From assembly GCA_007695285.1 (NCBI GenBank), contig REEC01000149.1, positions 19,670 to 83,669 on the forward strand: 64,000 nucleotides of DNA, written 5' to 3'. This document shows, in pieces, positions 1 to 8,208 of the stretch. Source of the DNA: Spirochaetaceae bacterium. Lineage in GTDB: Bacteria; Spirochaetota; Spirochaetia; DSM-27196; PXBQ01. The notes below the pieces were generated by a model, which had not been told where the DNA came from, ran no database searches, and saw nothing but the letters and a program-made list of their open reading frames with translations. A program made the translations under genes and the position numbers. The first letter of the stretch is position 1. Every line of letters begins with the position of its first letter.

Positions 1-1952
1 GAGTATCCAAACATCTCGCTCAACGGTACCTCTGCCTCGACACGCGAGAACGCTCCGTCCTCAGACGATGCGTGTATTATACCACGACGCTGGTTGATCG
101 ACGCAAAGATATTGCCCTGAAACTCGGTCGGCCCTTCGACCGCGACGAGCATTATCGGCTCGAGGATCTTCGGTTGCGCTTTCAGGTACGCCTGCCGGAA
201 ACACCCAATCGCCGTCATTTGAAAAGCCATGTCGGATGAGTCAACGGGGTGGTACGATCCGTCGTTGACCACGACGCGCACGCCGGTAATCGGAAATCCG
301 ATGAGTGATCCCTTCGCCATGGCTGTGCGGAATCCCTTGTCACACGAGGGGATAAACTCGGAGGGGATTACTCCACCCTTGATCGAATCGACGAACTCGT
401 ACTCCTGCTCCTCGATCGGCTCAAGATACCCGGAGATCCGACCGTATTGGCCCGATCCACCGGTCTGTTTCTTATGCGTGTAGTCGAACTCCGCCTGAAC
501 GGAGATCGCCTCACGGTACGCCACCTGGGGAGCGCCGGTCACGACTTCGGCCTTATACTCACGCTTCATGCGCTCGATGTACACGTCGAGGTGAAGCTCG
601 CCCATTCCCTGAACGATTGTCTCGTTAGACTCAGGGTCAACGAAGGTCCGGAACGTAGGATCTTCGCGCGTGAAGCGGTTCAGCGCCTTTGACATGCTGT
701 CCGCGGCGGCCTTGTCTTTCGGTTCGATAGCCAAAGATATGACCGGGTTCGGAACGTACATCGATATCATCGACAGGTTCATACCGGGCGCGACAAATGT
801 GTCGCCCGATGCACATTCGATTCCGAACAGTGCGACGATGTCACCGGGCGGCGCCTCGCTTATGTCCGACATACTCGCCGCGTGCATCCGGATAAGACGT
901 CCGACCTTGAACTTGCGTTGAAGCCGGGTGTTAAACAGTTCGGTGCCCTTCTTCACAACTCCCTGGTACACCCGGATGTACGTCAACTGCCCGTACTGAC
1001 CGTCTTCAAGTTTGAACGCAAGCGCAACGGCGGGTTTCGCCGGGTCGGCGGACAACGTGACGGGAGCTTCATTGTTATCGAGATCGAGAGCGGTCGCCTC
1101 TACTTCCTGCGGGCTCGGCAGATAGCGAACGACCGCGTCAAGAAGCGTTTGAATACCTTTGTTCTTGTATGCCGATCCGAGAAACACGGGCAAGAGCTTA
1201 CGCGCGAGCGTGCCGGCGCGTACCGCGGTCTGAAGAGTGTCGACGTCAACGTCCCCTTCGAGGTATGCTTCAGCGAGTTCATCGGAGAACAGCGACGCCG
1301 CGTCGATCAGTTCTTCGCGCCGTTTTTCGGCTTCCGGGAGCAGTGAGTCGGGAATCTCCTGTTCGCGGATGATCTCGCCGCCGGCGCCGTCAAAGTAGTA
1401 CGCCTTCATCGTCACCAGATCGATGACACCCTCGAGTTTGTCCTCGAGCCCTATCGGCATCTGCATCATGACCGCATTGTGCCCGAGTTTTTCGCGCAAC
1501 TGATCTTTTACTCTGAACGGGTTGGCGCCCGTACGGTCGCACTTGTTAATAAACGCGATGAACGGAACGTTATACCGGTTGAGTTGTCGGTCGACAGTGA
1601 TCGATTGCGACTGCACGCCACCGACCGAACACAGAACCAGAATTGCACCGTCGAGCACACGAAGCGCGCGTTCAACTTCTATCGTGAAGTCAACGTGTCC
1701 GGGCGTATCTATAATATTAATCGGATGGCCTTTCCACGCGACGTTCGTGGCGGCCGAAGCGATCGTGATTCCTCTTTCCCGCTCGAGCTCCATCGAGTCC
1801 ATCGTCGCACCGACGCCGTCCTTTCCTCGCACCTCGTGTATCGCGTGAATTTTCTCGCAATAAAAAAGGATACGCTCGGTCAGCGTCGTTTTGCCGGAAT
1901 CGATGTGAGCGCTGATGCCGATGTTCCTCATTTTGTCCAGATCAATTGCCAT
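1..1952 (-). CDS. fusA: Elongation factor G, mitochondrial/spirochaete EF-G1 type (3'-truncated by window edge)
   Basis: Translational GTPase that drives ribosomal translocation. About 650 codons are present; the C-terminus lies beyond base 1. The N-terminus [20 protein letters not shown] carries the P-loop AHIDSGKTT; the G2 region reads ERERGITI, G3 DTPGH and G4 [16 protein letters not shown], rather than the AHIDAGKTTTTE of ordinary bacterial EF-G, together with [25 protein letters not shown], matches the mitochondrial-type EF-G1 (spdEFG1) found in spirochaetes and planctomycetes. That family assignment is from memory of the signatures. Start ATG at 1952 follows GAGAGG at a spacing of about 10. 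It has its own promoter (1989-2017). Confidence 0.95.
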   Translation of the reverse strand, partial: MAIDLDKMRNIGISAHIDSGKTTLTERILFYCEKIHAIHEVRGKDGVGATMDSMELERERGITIASAATNVAWKGHPINIIDTPGHVDFTIEVERALRVLDGAILVLCSVGGVQSQSITVDRQLNRYNVPFIAFINKCDRTGANPFRVKDQLREKLGHNAVMMQMPIGLEDKLEGVIDLVTMKAYYFDGAGGEIIREQEIPDSLLPEAEKRREELIDAASLFSDELAEAYLEGDVDVDTLQTAVRAGTLARKLLPVFLGSAYKNKGIQTLLDAVVRYLPSPQEVEATALDLDNNEAPVTLSADPAKPAVALAFKLEDGQYGQLTYIRVYQGVVKKGTELFNTRLQRKFKVGRLIRMHAASMSDISEAPPGDIVALFGIECASGDTFVAPGMNLSMISMYVPNPVISLAIEPKDKAAADSMSKALNRFTREDPTFRTFVDPESNETIVQGMGELHLDVYIERMKREYKAEVVTGAPQVAYREAISVQAEFDYTHKKQTGGSGQYGRISGYLEPIEEQEYEFVDSIKGGVIPSEFIPSCDKGFRTAMAKGSLIGFPITGVRVVVNDGSYHPVDSSDMAFQMTAIGCFRQAYLKAQPKILEPIMLVAVEGPTEFQGNIFASINQRRGIIHASSEDGAFSRVEAEVPLSEMFGY

Positions 1953-1988
1953 TTACGAATTACCTCTCATACTATTTGCCGAGCGTGT

Positions 1989-2017
1989 ACTATATCGATG
2001 TCGATCGTGTTATTCAA
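1989..2017 (-). promoter_or_regulatory. Promoter of the EF-G gene
   Basis: On the minus strand TTGAAT (2012-2017), a 17-base spacer and TATAGT (1989-1994) form a near-consensus sigma-70 promoter. The predicted transcript start is near 1982, about 30 bases before the start codon and upstream of the GAGAGG ribosome site. Confidence 0.6.
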
Positions 2018-2081
2018 TACCTGTCAGGGTTCGCACCCGGAGTGAGAGTGAGTCGACGTAGGGTATCGAGACAGTTCGAAC

Positions 2082-2876
2082 TTACGGTGACAGCAAAGCT
2101 TCGTCGTTCTCGAACGACGCGTGACGGATCTTGTGGAATTTATCGATGAGTTTCTCGACTGTCAAGTTCTTTTTTTCTTCGCCCGCAACATCGAGGATGA
2201 TTTCACCTTTGTCCATCATGAGCAGGCGGTTTCCGTACGCGATCGCCTGCCCCATGTTGTGCGTTACCATCATCGTCGTCAGACCGTACTCACGGATAAA
2301 CCGTGTCGTCAGATCCAGAACGATAGAGGCGTTCTTGGGATCGAGCGCGGCGGTGTGTTCGTCGAGCAAGATCAGCGACGGTCGCGAGATGACCATCATC
2401 AAGAGCGTAAGCGCCTGACGCTGCCCGCCCGAGAAAAGGCCGACATTGTCTTTCAGGCGGCTTTCGAGCCCCATCTCGAGCTTCGTCAGTTGTTCGCGGA
2501 AAAAATCACGACGTCGTCCATTGAGGCTGATTTTGAGGCCTTTCATCCCTTTTTTGAACGCAATGATCAGGTTGTCTTCGAGCGCCATCCGGCCGGCGGT
2601 TCCAAGTCGTGGGTCCTGGAAGATCCGTCCGATGTACGCCGCACGCTTGTACTCCGCATGCGACGTCACGTCTCGGTCGTTCACAAAAATCCGCCCGGTC
2701 GTCGCGGGCTGGTTTCCCGAGATCAGGTTGAACAGCGTCGTCTTGCCGGCGCCGTTTGACCCGATGATCGTGATGAAGTCACCTTCGGCGACGCGCAGAT
2801 CGACGTCACGAATCGCGACGATCTCGTTCACCGTTCCGGGATAATAAACTTTCGACAGCTTTTCGATCCGGATCAT
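2082..2876 (-). CDS. ABC transporter ATP-binding protein, TrpX-type importer
   Basis: ATPase subunit (264 aa) of the importer encoded by this and the next two genes. Walker A GSNGAGKTT (about residues 39-47), signature LFSGGQRQA, Walker B LILLDEHTAALDP and switch TMMVTHNM are all intact. The start ATG at 2876 overlaps the permease stop codon in an ATGA junction, which argues against a longer in-frame start. Together with a LivH-like permease and an ABC_sub_bind-type binding protein this resembles the COG1101/COG4120/COG2984 importers, some of which carry tryptophan or tyrosine; the substrate here is not known. Confidence 0.93.
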   Translation of the reverse strand: MIRIEKLSKVYYPGTVNEIVAIRDVDLRVAEGDFITIIGSNGAGKTTLFNLISGNQPATTGRIFVNDRDVTSHAEYKRAAYIGRIFQDPRLGTAGRMALEDNLIIAFKKGMKGLKISLNGRRRDFFREQLTKLEMGLESRLKDNVGLFSGGQRQALTLLMMVISRPSLILLDEHTAALDPKNASIVLDLTTRFIREYGLTTMMVTHNMGQAIAYGNRLLMMDKGEIILDVAGEEKKNLTVEKLIDKFHKIRHASFENDEALLSP

Positions 2877-3835
2877 TGTTCCGTCTCCTCGATCACCGCT
2901 GGGCCTGTTGCGGGCCGCGGCTCGGGGATCGCAGTGTTCGACAACGGTTTCCACGGTCTCGTCCGCGGCGTCCGTGTCTTTGTGATAATGAGCGAGACGA
3001 TGATCAGAAGACCCGTGATCAGCTTGAGATCGTTCGGCGTGAGGTTGATGTAGTACCCGTAGAACCGGCCAAGATACATAATCGCGCGAAAAAGGATCGA
3101 ACCGAGAATGACGCGCAGCGTCAATACGGCGATCCGATTCGACCTCAAGAGGAACTCGCCGATCATGACCGAAGCCAGCCCCGCGATGATGATCCCGAGG
3201 CCGAGGTTGACGTCGGCAAAACCGAGAAACTGCGCAGCGAACGCTCCGGACACCGCGACAAGCCCGTTCGAGAGCGCGACTCCGATGACCTTTAGATGTT
3301 CGGGGTTTACTCCCGTCGCGATCACCATTTGGGGGTTGTCACCGAGCGCGCCGATCGTGAGACCGAGGTCGGTCCGGAAGAAGACATCCAAAAGCAATTT
3401 CGTCACGATAATCACAACGACGAAAAAGACAAACATACTCCACTCGGTCGAGAACCACACCGCACCGAAAGCGGCTACTTGGCTCAAAATCGTCTCCTGG
3501 CGGATCAGAGGGATGTTCGCGCGGTTTCCGAGCACGCGTATGTTGATCGAGTACAACATCGTCATCGTGAGTATTCCCGCGAGCAGATGAGGCACTTTCA
3601 GTTTGTTGTGGATCAGCGCGGTTACGACGCCGGCGGACACACCGCCGGCGAACGCGACCACAAGAGCGAACCACGGATTTGCCCCCGCGACGATCATCGC
3701 AGCCATGATCGCCGCGCCCAGCGGGAACGAGCCGTCGACGGTGAGATCCGGAAAATCCAGGACCCGGAACGTCACGAACACGCCGAGCGCCATCAGCGCG
3801 TAGATCAAGCCCTCGACAAGAATGCCTTCGATCAT
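2873..3835 (-). CDS. ABC transporter permease, TrpX-type importer
   Basis: Integral membrane subunit of 320 aa, with a mostly hydrophobic sequence holding roughly eight or nine membrane segments, of the branched-chain-permease (BPD_transp_2) type. The N-terminal GILVEGLIYALMALGVFVTF and the following FRVLDFPDLTVDGSFPLGAA are typical of the COG4120 subgroup paired with TrpX-like binding proteins. It starts 10 bases after the binding protein stop and overlaps the ATPase gene by four bases, so the three genes are one translationally coupled operon. The basic C-terminal tail (KTRTPRTRPWKP) is probably cytoplasmic. Confidence 0.9.
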   Translation of the reverse strand: MIEGILVEGLIYALMALGVFVTFRVLDFPDLTVDGSFPLGAAIMAAMIVAGANPWFALVVAFAGGVSAGVVTALIHNKLKVPHLLAGILTMTMLYSINIRVLGNRANIPLIRQETILSQVAAFGAVWFSTEWSMFVFFVVVIIVTKLLLDVFFRTDLGLTIGALGDNPQMVIATGVNPEHLKVIGVALSNGLVAVSGAFAAQFLGFADVNLGLGIIIAGLASVMIGEFLLRSNRIAVLTLRVILGSILFRAIMYLGRFYGYYINLTPNDLKLITGLLIIVSLIITKTRTPRTRPWKPLSNTAIPEPRPATGPAVIEETEQ

Positions 3836-3845
3836 GAGTCCGGCG

Positions 3846-4853
3846 TTACTTTCGGGTCACGGTTCCGTTCTGCACGATCATGTCGGCCTGGTCGATCACC
3901 GCTTGAGGGATCTGCAGCCCAAGTTGTGCAGCAACGTCGAGGTTGAGCAACAGCAAAAGGTCGCTCGCGTCGGTCATGTATTGCGTCGGGATACTCGCGG
4001 TCGACTCCCCTTCCACAATGCGCGAGATCAAACGACCCGTCGCGCGGCCCATCGTGTAGTAGTCGAAACCGTACGCGGCAAGAACGTCAAACTCTTCGGC
4101 GGAACTCGGATCGGCCGAGACGATCGGGACACCCGCCCGGTTAGCGACTTCGGTAAGCGAGGTCAGAGCCGAGACGACGGTGTTGTCGGTGCTCACGTAG
4201 ATCGCGTCGACGCGGCCGACGATGCTCTGCGCGGCCTGCCGTACTTCCGCGGAGCTGGTCACGGTTGCCTCGACAAACTCGATCCCGAGTCGACGCGCTG
4301 CGTCGCGCGCCATGTTCGCGAGCACGACGGCGTTGGCCTCGCCGCTCGCGTAGACGTGCCCGAGACGGCGAACGTTCCCGAGCTCAACGAGCAGTTCGAT
4401 CTGTTCGGCAACGGGCGTCATGTCCGAAAATCCCGTGACGTTCGCACCGCCCTGATCGTAGCTCTCGACGAGACCGGCAGAAACCGGATCGGTCACCGCG
4501 GTGTAGATAACGGGGAGATCCGAGATGCTCTGCACGAGCGCTTGAGACGTCGGTGTCGCGATCCCGACCGCGACGCGAACGCGATCGGAGCGAAACTTCG
4601 CGGCGATCTGCGCTGCGGTTCCCGCATCGCCGTTCGCGTTCTGCAGGTCGTACTGGAAGCTGTACCCCATTTCGGCGAGTTCGTCCTGAATTCCCTGTTC
4701 GACGGCGTCGAGGGCCGGGTGCGATACGATCTTCGAGATCCCGATCACGTTCGAGTCGGCGGATTCTTTTCTCCCACCGGCGACCGCGACCGTCGCACCC
4801 ACAAGGACGAGGACAAGAGCAATTGAGATAAATCGTCGCATAAATCCGTTCAT
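3846..4853 (-). CDS. ABC transporter substrate-binding protein, TrpX/ABC_sub_bind family
   Basis: Periplasmic binding protein of 335 aa, first gene of the importer operon. Residues 1-24 form a signal peptide ending AVAGG, followed by RKES; there is no lipobox cysteine, so cleavage by signal peptidase I is likely. The body (SKIVSHPALDAVEQGIQDEL, IATPTSQALVQ, PVIYTAVTDPVSAGLV) matches the PF04392 family, which binds amino acids or other small ligands. The start ATG at 4853 is preceded by GGAGG; a longer frame back to 4925 has no such site. The ligand cannot be told from sequence. Confidence 0.92.
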   Translation of the reverse strand: MNGFMRRFISIALVLVLVGATVAVAGGRKESADSNVIGISKIVSHPALDAVEQGIQDELAEMGYSFQYDLQNANGDAGTAAQIAAKFRSDRVRVAVGIATPTSQALVQSISDLPVIYTAVTDPVSAGLVESYDQGGANVTGFSDMTPVAEQIELLVELGNVRRLGHVYASGEANAVVLANMARDAARRLGIEFVEATVTSSAEVRQAAQSIVGRVDAIYVSTDNTVVSALTSLTEVANRAGVPIVSADPSSAEEFDVLAAYGFDYYTMGRATGRLISRIVEGESTASIPTQYMTDASDLLLLLNLDVAAQLGLQIPQAVIDQADMIVQNGTVTRK

Positions 4854-4961
4854 GAAAGAACCTCCATTCAGTAGTAGTGACTCTGAAAGAGTCGGACTGC
4901 CAAGCGGAGCCGCGTCGGACTCCACGAAGCACCACTATCCGAAAGTAAAAAAGATCTCTCA

Positions 4962-4990
4962 TTAATAGTACAACCGAACCGAAAAGTCCA
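4962..4990 (-). promoter_or_regulatory. Possible promoter of the TrpX-type importer operon
   Basis: On the minus strand TGGACT (4985-4990), 17 bases, TATTAA (4962-4967). Both hexamers are only partial matches. It lies about 110 bases before the binding protein start, in the divergent region shared with the purine permease. Confidence 0.35.
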
Positions 4991-5077
4991 GTCGTTTATG
5001 CGTAGATGCGCGCGGTTTCTGCATATTCATGCAACCGGCGTGCGCCGGATTCTAGGGGCACGGTCGCGCAAAACACC

Positions 5078-5106
5078 TTGATACTCCGTTTCCGATGCAG
5101 TATAAA
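5078..5106 (+). promoter_or_regulatory. Promoter of the AzgA-like permease
   Basis: TTGATA (5078-5083), a 17-base spacer and TATAAA (5101-5106). The predicted start near 5113 leaves a leader of under 30 bases, too short for a purine riboswitch, with the ribosome site CAGGAG just before the ATG at 5140. Confidence 0.65.
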
Positions 5107-5139
5107 CGGTGTATCCCATCTCGTTCACAGGAGTTGCCC

Positions 5140-6468
5140 ATGGAAAATTTCTTCAAACTCAAAGAGAAAGGTACAACAGTCGGAACCGAAGTCCGCGCCG
5201 GTATCGCGACCTTTCTGACTATGGCGTACATCATCGTCGTGAACCCGGATATTCTATCCGCGGCGGGCATGTCGTTCGCCGGCGTCCTTTTTGCGACGGT
5301 ACTCGTCTGCGCGATCAGCTCGATTCTCATGGGGCTGGTGGCCAACTTGCCGTTTGCGGTTGCGCCCGGCATGGGTATCAACGCGTTCTTCACGTTTACG
5401 TTGGTCGCGTACGGTCCGCTGTCGTGGGAAACTGCGCTCGGTGCCGTCTTCATCTCGGGAATCGTGTTTATCCTGCTCTCGTTGTTCAAGGTTCGTGAGC
5501 TCATAGTCACGGCGATTCCCGCGTCCGTGAGGTACGGCGTCGCGGCGGGTATCGGACTGTTCCTCGCGTTCATCGGGCTCCAGAATGTAGGCTTCATCGT
5601 CGATCAACCCGCGACTCTTGTGACGCACGCGGACATGAACGTGCAACTCGTGATATTCATCCTCGCGCTGATCGTAACGGGCTGGATGATCATCAAAAAA
5701 GTCAAAGGCGCCCTCGTGATCGGAATCATCGGAACGTCCATTGTCTCGCTGATAGTGAGCACGATCGTCGCTGCGGCCGGCGGCACGGCGTTTGTCTCGA
5801 TGCCGGAGGGTGTTTTCGCAGCGCCGAACCTTGACGTCTTCTTCAAGCTCGACATTCTCGGCGCTCTCTCGGTCGGAGTGATTGTCCCGATCTTCACGCT
5901 GCTCTTCACCGACATGTTCGACTCGATCTCGACGTTCGTCGGCGTATCGGAGGTCGGCGGCTTCATCGACGAGAAGACCGGGCAGCCCGAAAATGTCGGC
6001 AAGGCGCTCTTCGTCGACGCGATCTCGACGACGATCTCCGGCCTGTTCGGAACATCGAGTGGAACGACGTACATCGAAAGCGCTGCCGGCGTCGAGGAAG
6101 GCGGACGATCGGGCCTCACGGCGGTCGTTACCGGACTATTGTTCATCCCGTTCATGTTCCTGAGCCCTCTTCTCGCGTTTATTCCCGATGTCGCAACGGC
6201 CCCGGTCTTTGTGCTGATCGGGTTGTTCATGATGGCACCGCTTCTGAAGGTCGACTGGAAGGACTTCGAGGTCGCGATTCCCGCGTTCCTCGCGTTCATC
6301 CTGATCCCGCTCACGTACAGCATCACGATCGGTATCGTGTGGGGTTTTCTCTCGTACACCGGGATCAAGCTTCTTCTCGGTAAGTTCTCGGAAGTCCCGC
6401 CGATGCTCTGGATCGTGAACGCGTTCGCGATTCTCGCGCTCGTCGCTCCGTTCCTCGGAGCAGCGTAA
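5140..6468 (+). CDS. NCS2-family purine permease, AzgA-like
   Basis: Inner-membrane nucleobase:proton symporter of 442 aa, COG2252 group (adenine/guanine/hypoxanthine permeases). Diagnostic stretches are GTEVRAGIATFLTMAYIIVVNP near the N-terminus, APGMGINAFFTF (about residues 78-89), TDMFDSISTFVGV, and GTSSGTTYIESAAGVEEGGR, the last two being the substrate-binding half-helix regions of this family. The start is the ATG after AGGAG at spacing 6; a longer frame beginning at 5095 lies in the promoter. The gene faces a second nucleobase permease across a bidirectional terminator. Confidence 0.93.
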   Translation: MENFFKLKEKGTTVGTEVRAGIATFLTMAYIIVVNPDILSAAGMSFAGVLFATVLVCAISSILMGLVANLPFAVAPGMGINAFFTFTLVAYGPLSWETALGAVFISGIVFILLSLFKVRELIVTAIPASVRYGVAAGIGLFLAFIGLQNVGFIVDQPATLVTHADMNVQLVIFILALIVTGWMIIKKVKGALVIGIIGTSIVSLIVSTIVAAAGGTAFVSMPEGVFAAPNLDVFFKLDILGALSVGVIVPIFTLLFTDMFDSISTFVGVSEVGGFIDEKTGQPENVGKALFVDAISTTISGLFGTSSGTTYIESAAGVEEGGRSGLTAVVTGLLFIPFMFLSPLLAFIPDVATAPVFVLIGLFMMAPLLKVDWKDFEVAIPAFLAFILIPLTYSITIGIVWGFLSYTGIKLLLGKFSEVPPMLWIVNAFAILALVAPFLGAA

Positions 6469-6489
6469 GGCGCACGATTCGCTGCGTCA

Positions 6490-6518
6490 CCCGGCCGGGG
6501 TATTCGGCCGGGTTCGTT
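6490..6518 (+). terminator. Hairpin terminator after the AzgA-like permease
   Basis: CCCGGCCG (6490-6497) pairs perfectly with CGGCCGGG (6505-6512) and is followed by the T-rich TTCGTTTC. The U-tract is imperfect, so the stronger hairpin at 6536-6570 may do most of the work. Confidence 0.6.
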
Positions 6519-6535
6519 TCAGGTAGAAATCAGAT

Positions 6536-6570
6536 AAAAAAAACCGATCCAGTAAGGATCGGTTTTTTAA
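6536..6570. terminator. Bidirectional Rho-independent terminator between convergent permeases
   Basis: AAAAAACCGATCC (6538-6550), loop AGTAA, GGATCGGTTTTTT (6556-6568). The stem is flanked by A and T runs, so it gives a U-tract on both strands and can end both the AzgA-like and the UraA-like transcripts. Confidence 0.85.
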
Positions 6571-6613
6571 CCCCTATGCAGGCCGCGGGGAAGACCCCGA
6601 TTGGCCTGCGAGC

Positions 6614-7903
6614 TTACGACTCGACGTGCCCGTTCGCGAGCTGTTCGCGCGGCAGAATCAGGTTCAACAGGATTCCGACGAGAGTCGCGAGCGCGACGCC
6701 GCCGAGCTCGAACTGGATGAGTTCGCCGATCGGGAAGAACAGCCGTCCGCCGCCGATACCGATCACGAGGATTACCGACGAGATCGTGAGGTTTCGTTTG
6801 TGGCTGTAATCGACTCCACTCTCGACGACCGTCCGTATACCCGCGCTCGCGATGATACCGAACAGCATCATGCTGATACCGCCCATCACGGGAGTCGGTA
6901 TCGTCTGAATGATCGCGCCGAACTTCTGCACGAACGACAACACCGCGGCGATCACGGCCGCTCCGCCGATCACCCAGACGCTGTACACGCGCGTGATCGC
7001 CATGACACCGATATTCTCACCGTACGTCGTGTTCGGCGGTCCGCCGAGAAGCGCGGCAAGCGAGGTCGCGATTCCGTCGCCCGCGAGCGTCCGGTGTAGA
7101 CCGGGATCGACGTAGAAATCCTTCCCGACGACTTTGCTCATCACGACCGTGTCACCGAGATGCTCGGCGATTGTCGCAAAGCTCACGAGAGCGAACGTCA
7201 CGATCGCGACGAAGTTGAACCGGATCCCCGGAGGCGCGATGAAACCGAACCATCGTGCGTCGCGCACGACCGCAAAGTCGATCAACTGGAACGAAGGAAC
7301 GAACAACCCCATGATCAGCGTGAAGAGGTATCCGCCGACGATGCCGATCAGAATCGGTATCACGGTGAAGAAGCCTTTCAGCGCCACGGCAGCGGTTATC
7401 GCGATCCCGAGCGTGACCGCCGCGATCGCGACGTGGCTCAACGAGTACTCGCCGGTCGCGGTTCCCATCGACATGTCCATCGCGACCGGGGCCAGATTCA
7501 ACCCGATCACCATGATCACCGAGCCGATCACGACCGGCGGCAGGAATCGGGCGATCCAGTCCTTGCCGAACAGCCGGATGATGCCGGCGACGACCAAGTA
7601 CATCAGACCCGCGCAGAACGCCGCTCCGAGCATGTACTCGACACCGTACGCGGCGCTGATCGCGATGATCGGCGCGATGAACGCAAAAGACGATCCCAAG
7701 TACGCCGGGACCTTGCCACCGGTGATCGCGATGTACACCAGAGTCCCGACACCCGACGTCAAGAGCGCCGTAGAGGGGTTCAGCCCCGTCAGCAGCGGCA
7801 CCAGTACCGTCGCGCCGAACATCGCGAATACATGCTGAAAGCTCAACGGAAGCCACCTACTCAGCGGCGGTCTCTCGTCGACATCGATAAAACGATCTGC
7901 CAT
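6614..7903 (-). CDS. uraA: Uracil/xanthine permease, UraA-like (NCS2)
   Basis: Inner-membrane nucleobase permease of 429 aa. RWLPLSFQHVFAMFGATVLVPLLTGLNPS at the N-terminus, LGSSFAFIAPI and GGPPNTTYGENIGVMAITRVYS are classic UraA/PyrP motifs, with the glutamate of TYGEN expected to touch the base. The ATG at 7903 follows AGGAGGAATGT; a longer frame to 7942 begins in the leader. Uracil is the likeliest substrate but xanthine/uric acid paralogues share much of this sequence. A terminator hairpin in the leader (7941-7986) suggests attenuation control. Confidence 0.9.
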   Translation of the reverse strand: MADRFIDVDERPPLSRWLPLSFQHVFAMFGATVLVPLLTGLNPSTALLTSGVGTLVYIAITGGKVPAYLGSSFAFIAPIIAISAAYGVEYMLGAAFCAGLMYLVVAGIIRLFGKDWIARFLPPVVIGSVIMVIGLNLAPVAMDMSMGTATGEYSLSHVAIAAVTLGIAITAAVALKGFFTVIPILIGIVGGYLFTLIMGLFVPSFQLIDFAVVRDARWFGFIAPPGIRFNFVAIVTFALVSFATIAEHLGDTVVMSKVVGKDFYVDPGLHRTLAGDGIATSLAALLGGPPNTTYGENIGVMAITRVYSVWVIGGAAVIAAVLSFVQKFGAIIQTIPTPVMGGISMMLFGIIASAGIRTVVESGVDYSHKRNLTISSVILVIGIGGGRLFFPIGELIQFELGGVALATLVGILLNLILPREQLANGHVES

Positions 7904-7940
7904 ACATTCCTCCTGAACGTTGTATAAAAAAGCTGTACAC

Positions 7941-7986
7941 AAAAAAAGGGCTTTCAGAACCGCTGCGCGCGGCCCTGAAAGCCCTT
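7941..7986 (-). promoter_or_regulatory. Leader terminator (putative attenuator) of uraA
   Basis: Read on the minus strand, GGGCTTTCAG (7975-7984) pairs with CTGAAAGCCC (7948-7957), with a smaller CCGC/GCGG stem inside, followed directly by seven T (7941-7947). It is a full intrinsic terminator lying between the putative promoter and the uraA ribosome site, so it would stop most transcripts unless an alternative fold forms. A competing pairing exists: CCTGAGA (8001-8007) with TTTCAGG (7974-7980), which uses the 5' arm of the terminator. The intervening TCCGGGGAG resembles part of a PyrR site but lacks its flanking pairs. Confidence 0.6.
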
Positions 7987-8056
7987 CTCCCCGGACGTTG
8001 TCTCAGGTATGGTAATCACTCTGTCGGCTCCATATTTCTCGTCGAATGTTCCGGCA

Positions 8057-8085
8057 TTTCTAACACGGTTGATTCGCCGCGTCAA
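8057..8085 (-). promoter_or_regulatory. Promoter of uraA
   Basis: Minus strand TTGACG (8080-8085), 17 bases, TAGAAA (8057-8062). The predicted start near 8050 gives a leader of about 150 bases that contains the attenuator. The remaining part of the 305-base gap 7904-8208 holds this leader and the promoter of the next gene. Confidence 0.5.
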
Positions 8086-8132
8086 GGCGTTTTTCGGCGA
8101 AACGGACAATCAATGCGCGTCGCACGCCGCAC

Positions 8133-8161
8133 TTGACGACAAACCCATACGCCGGGATAGT
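8133..8161 (+). promoter_or_regulatory. Possible promoter of the diguanylate cyclase
   Basis: TTGACG (8133-8138), 17 bases, GATAGT (8156-8161), about 40 bases upstream of the transcript's GTG start codon. The -10 matches consensus at four of six positions. Confidence 0.45.
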
Positions 8162-8208
8162 GTACCCGTGACGAATCGAAACGACACGACAGATCGGAGT
8201 AACGCGCG

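Noticed and set aside
5084..5139. Purine riboswitch before the AzgA-like permease
   Set aside because: The promoter leaves under 30 leader bases, too few for the aptamer, and no conserved core is present.
7986..8007. Canonical PyrR binding site in the uraA leader
   Set aside because: UCCNGNGAG matches, but the following GYU and the stem that should close the loop are absent, so only a possible divergent site is kept under findings.
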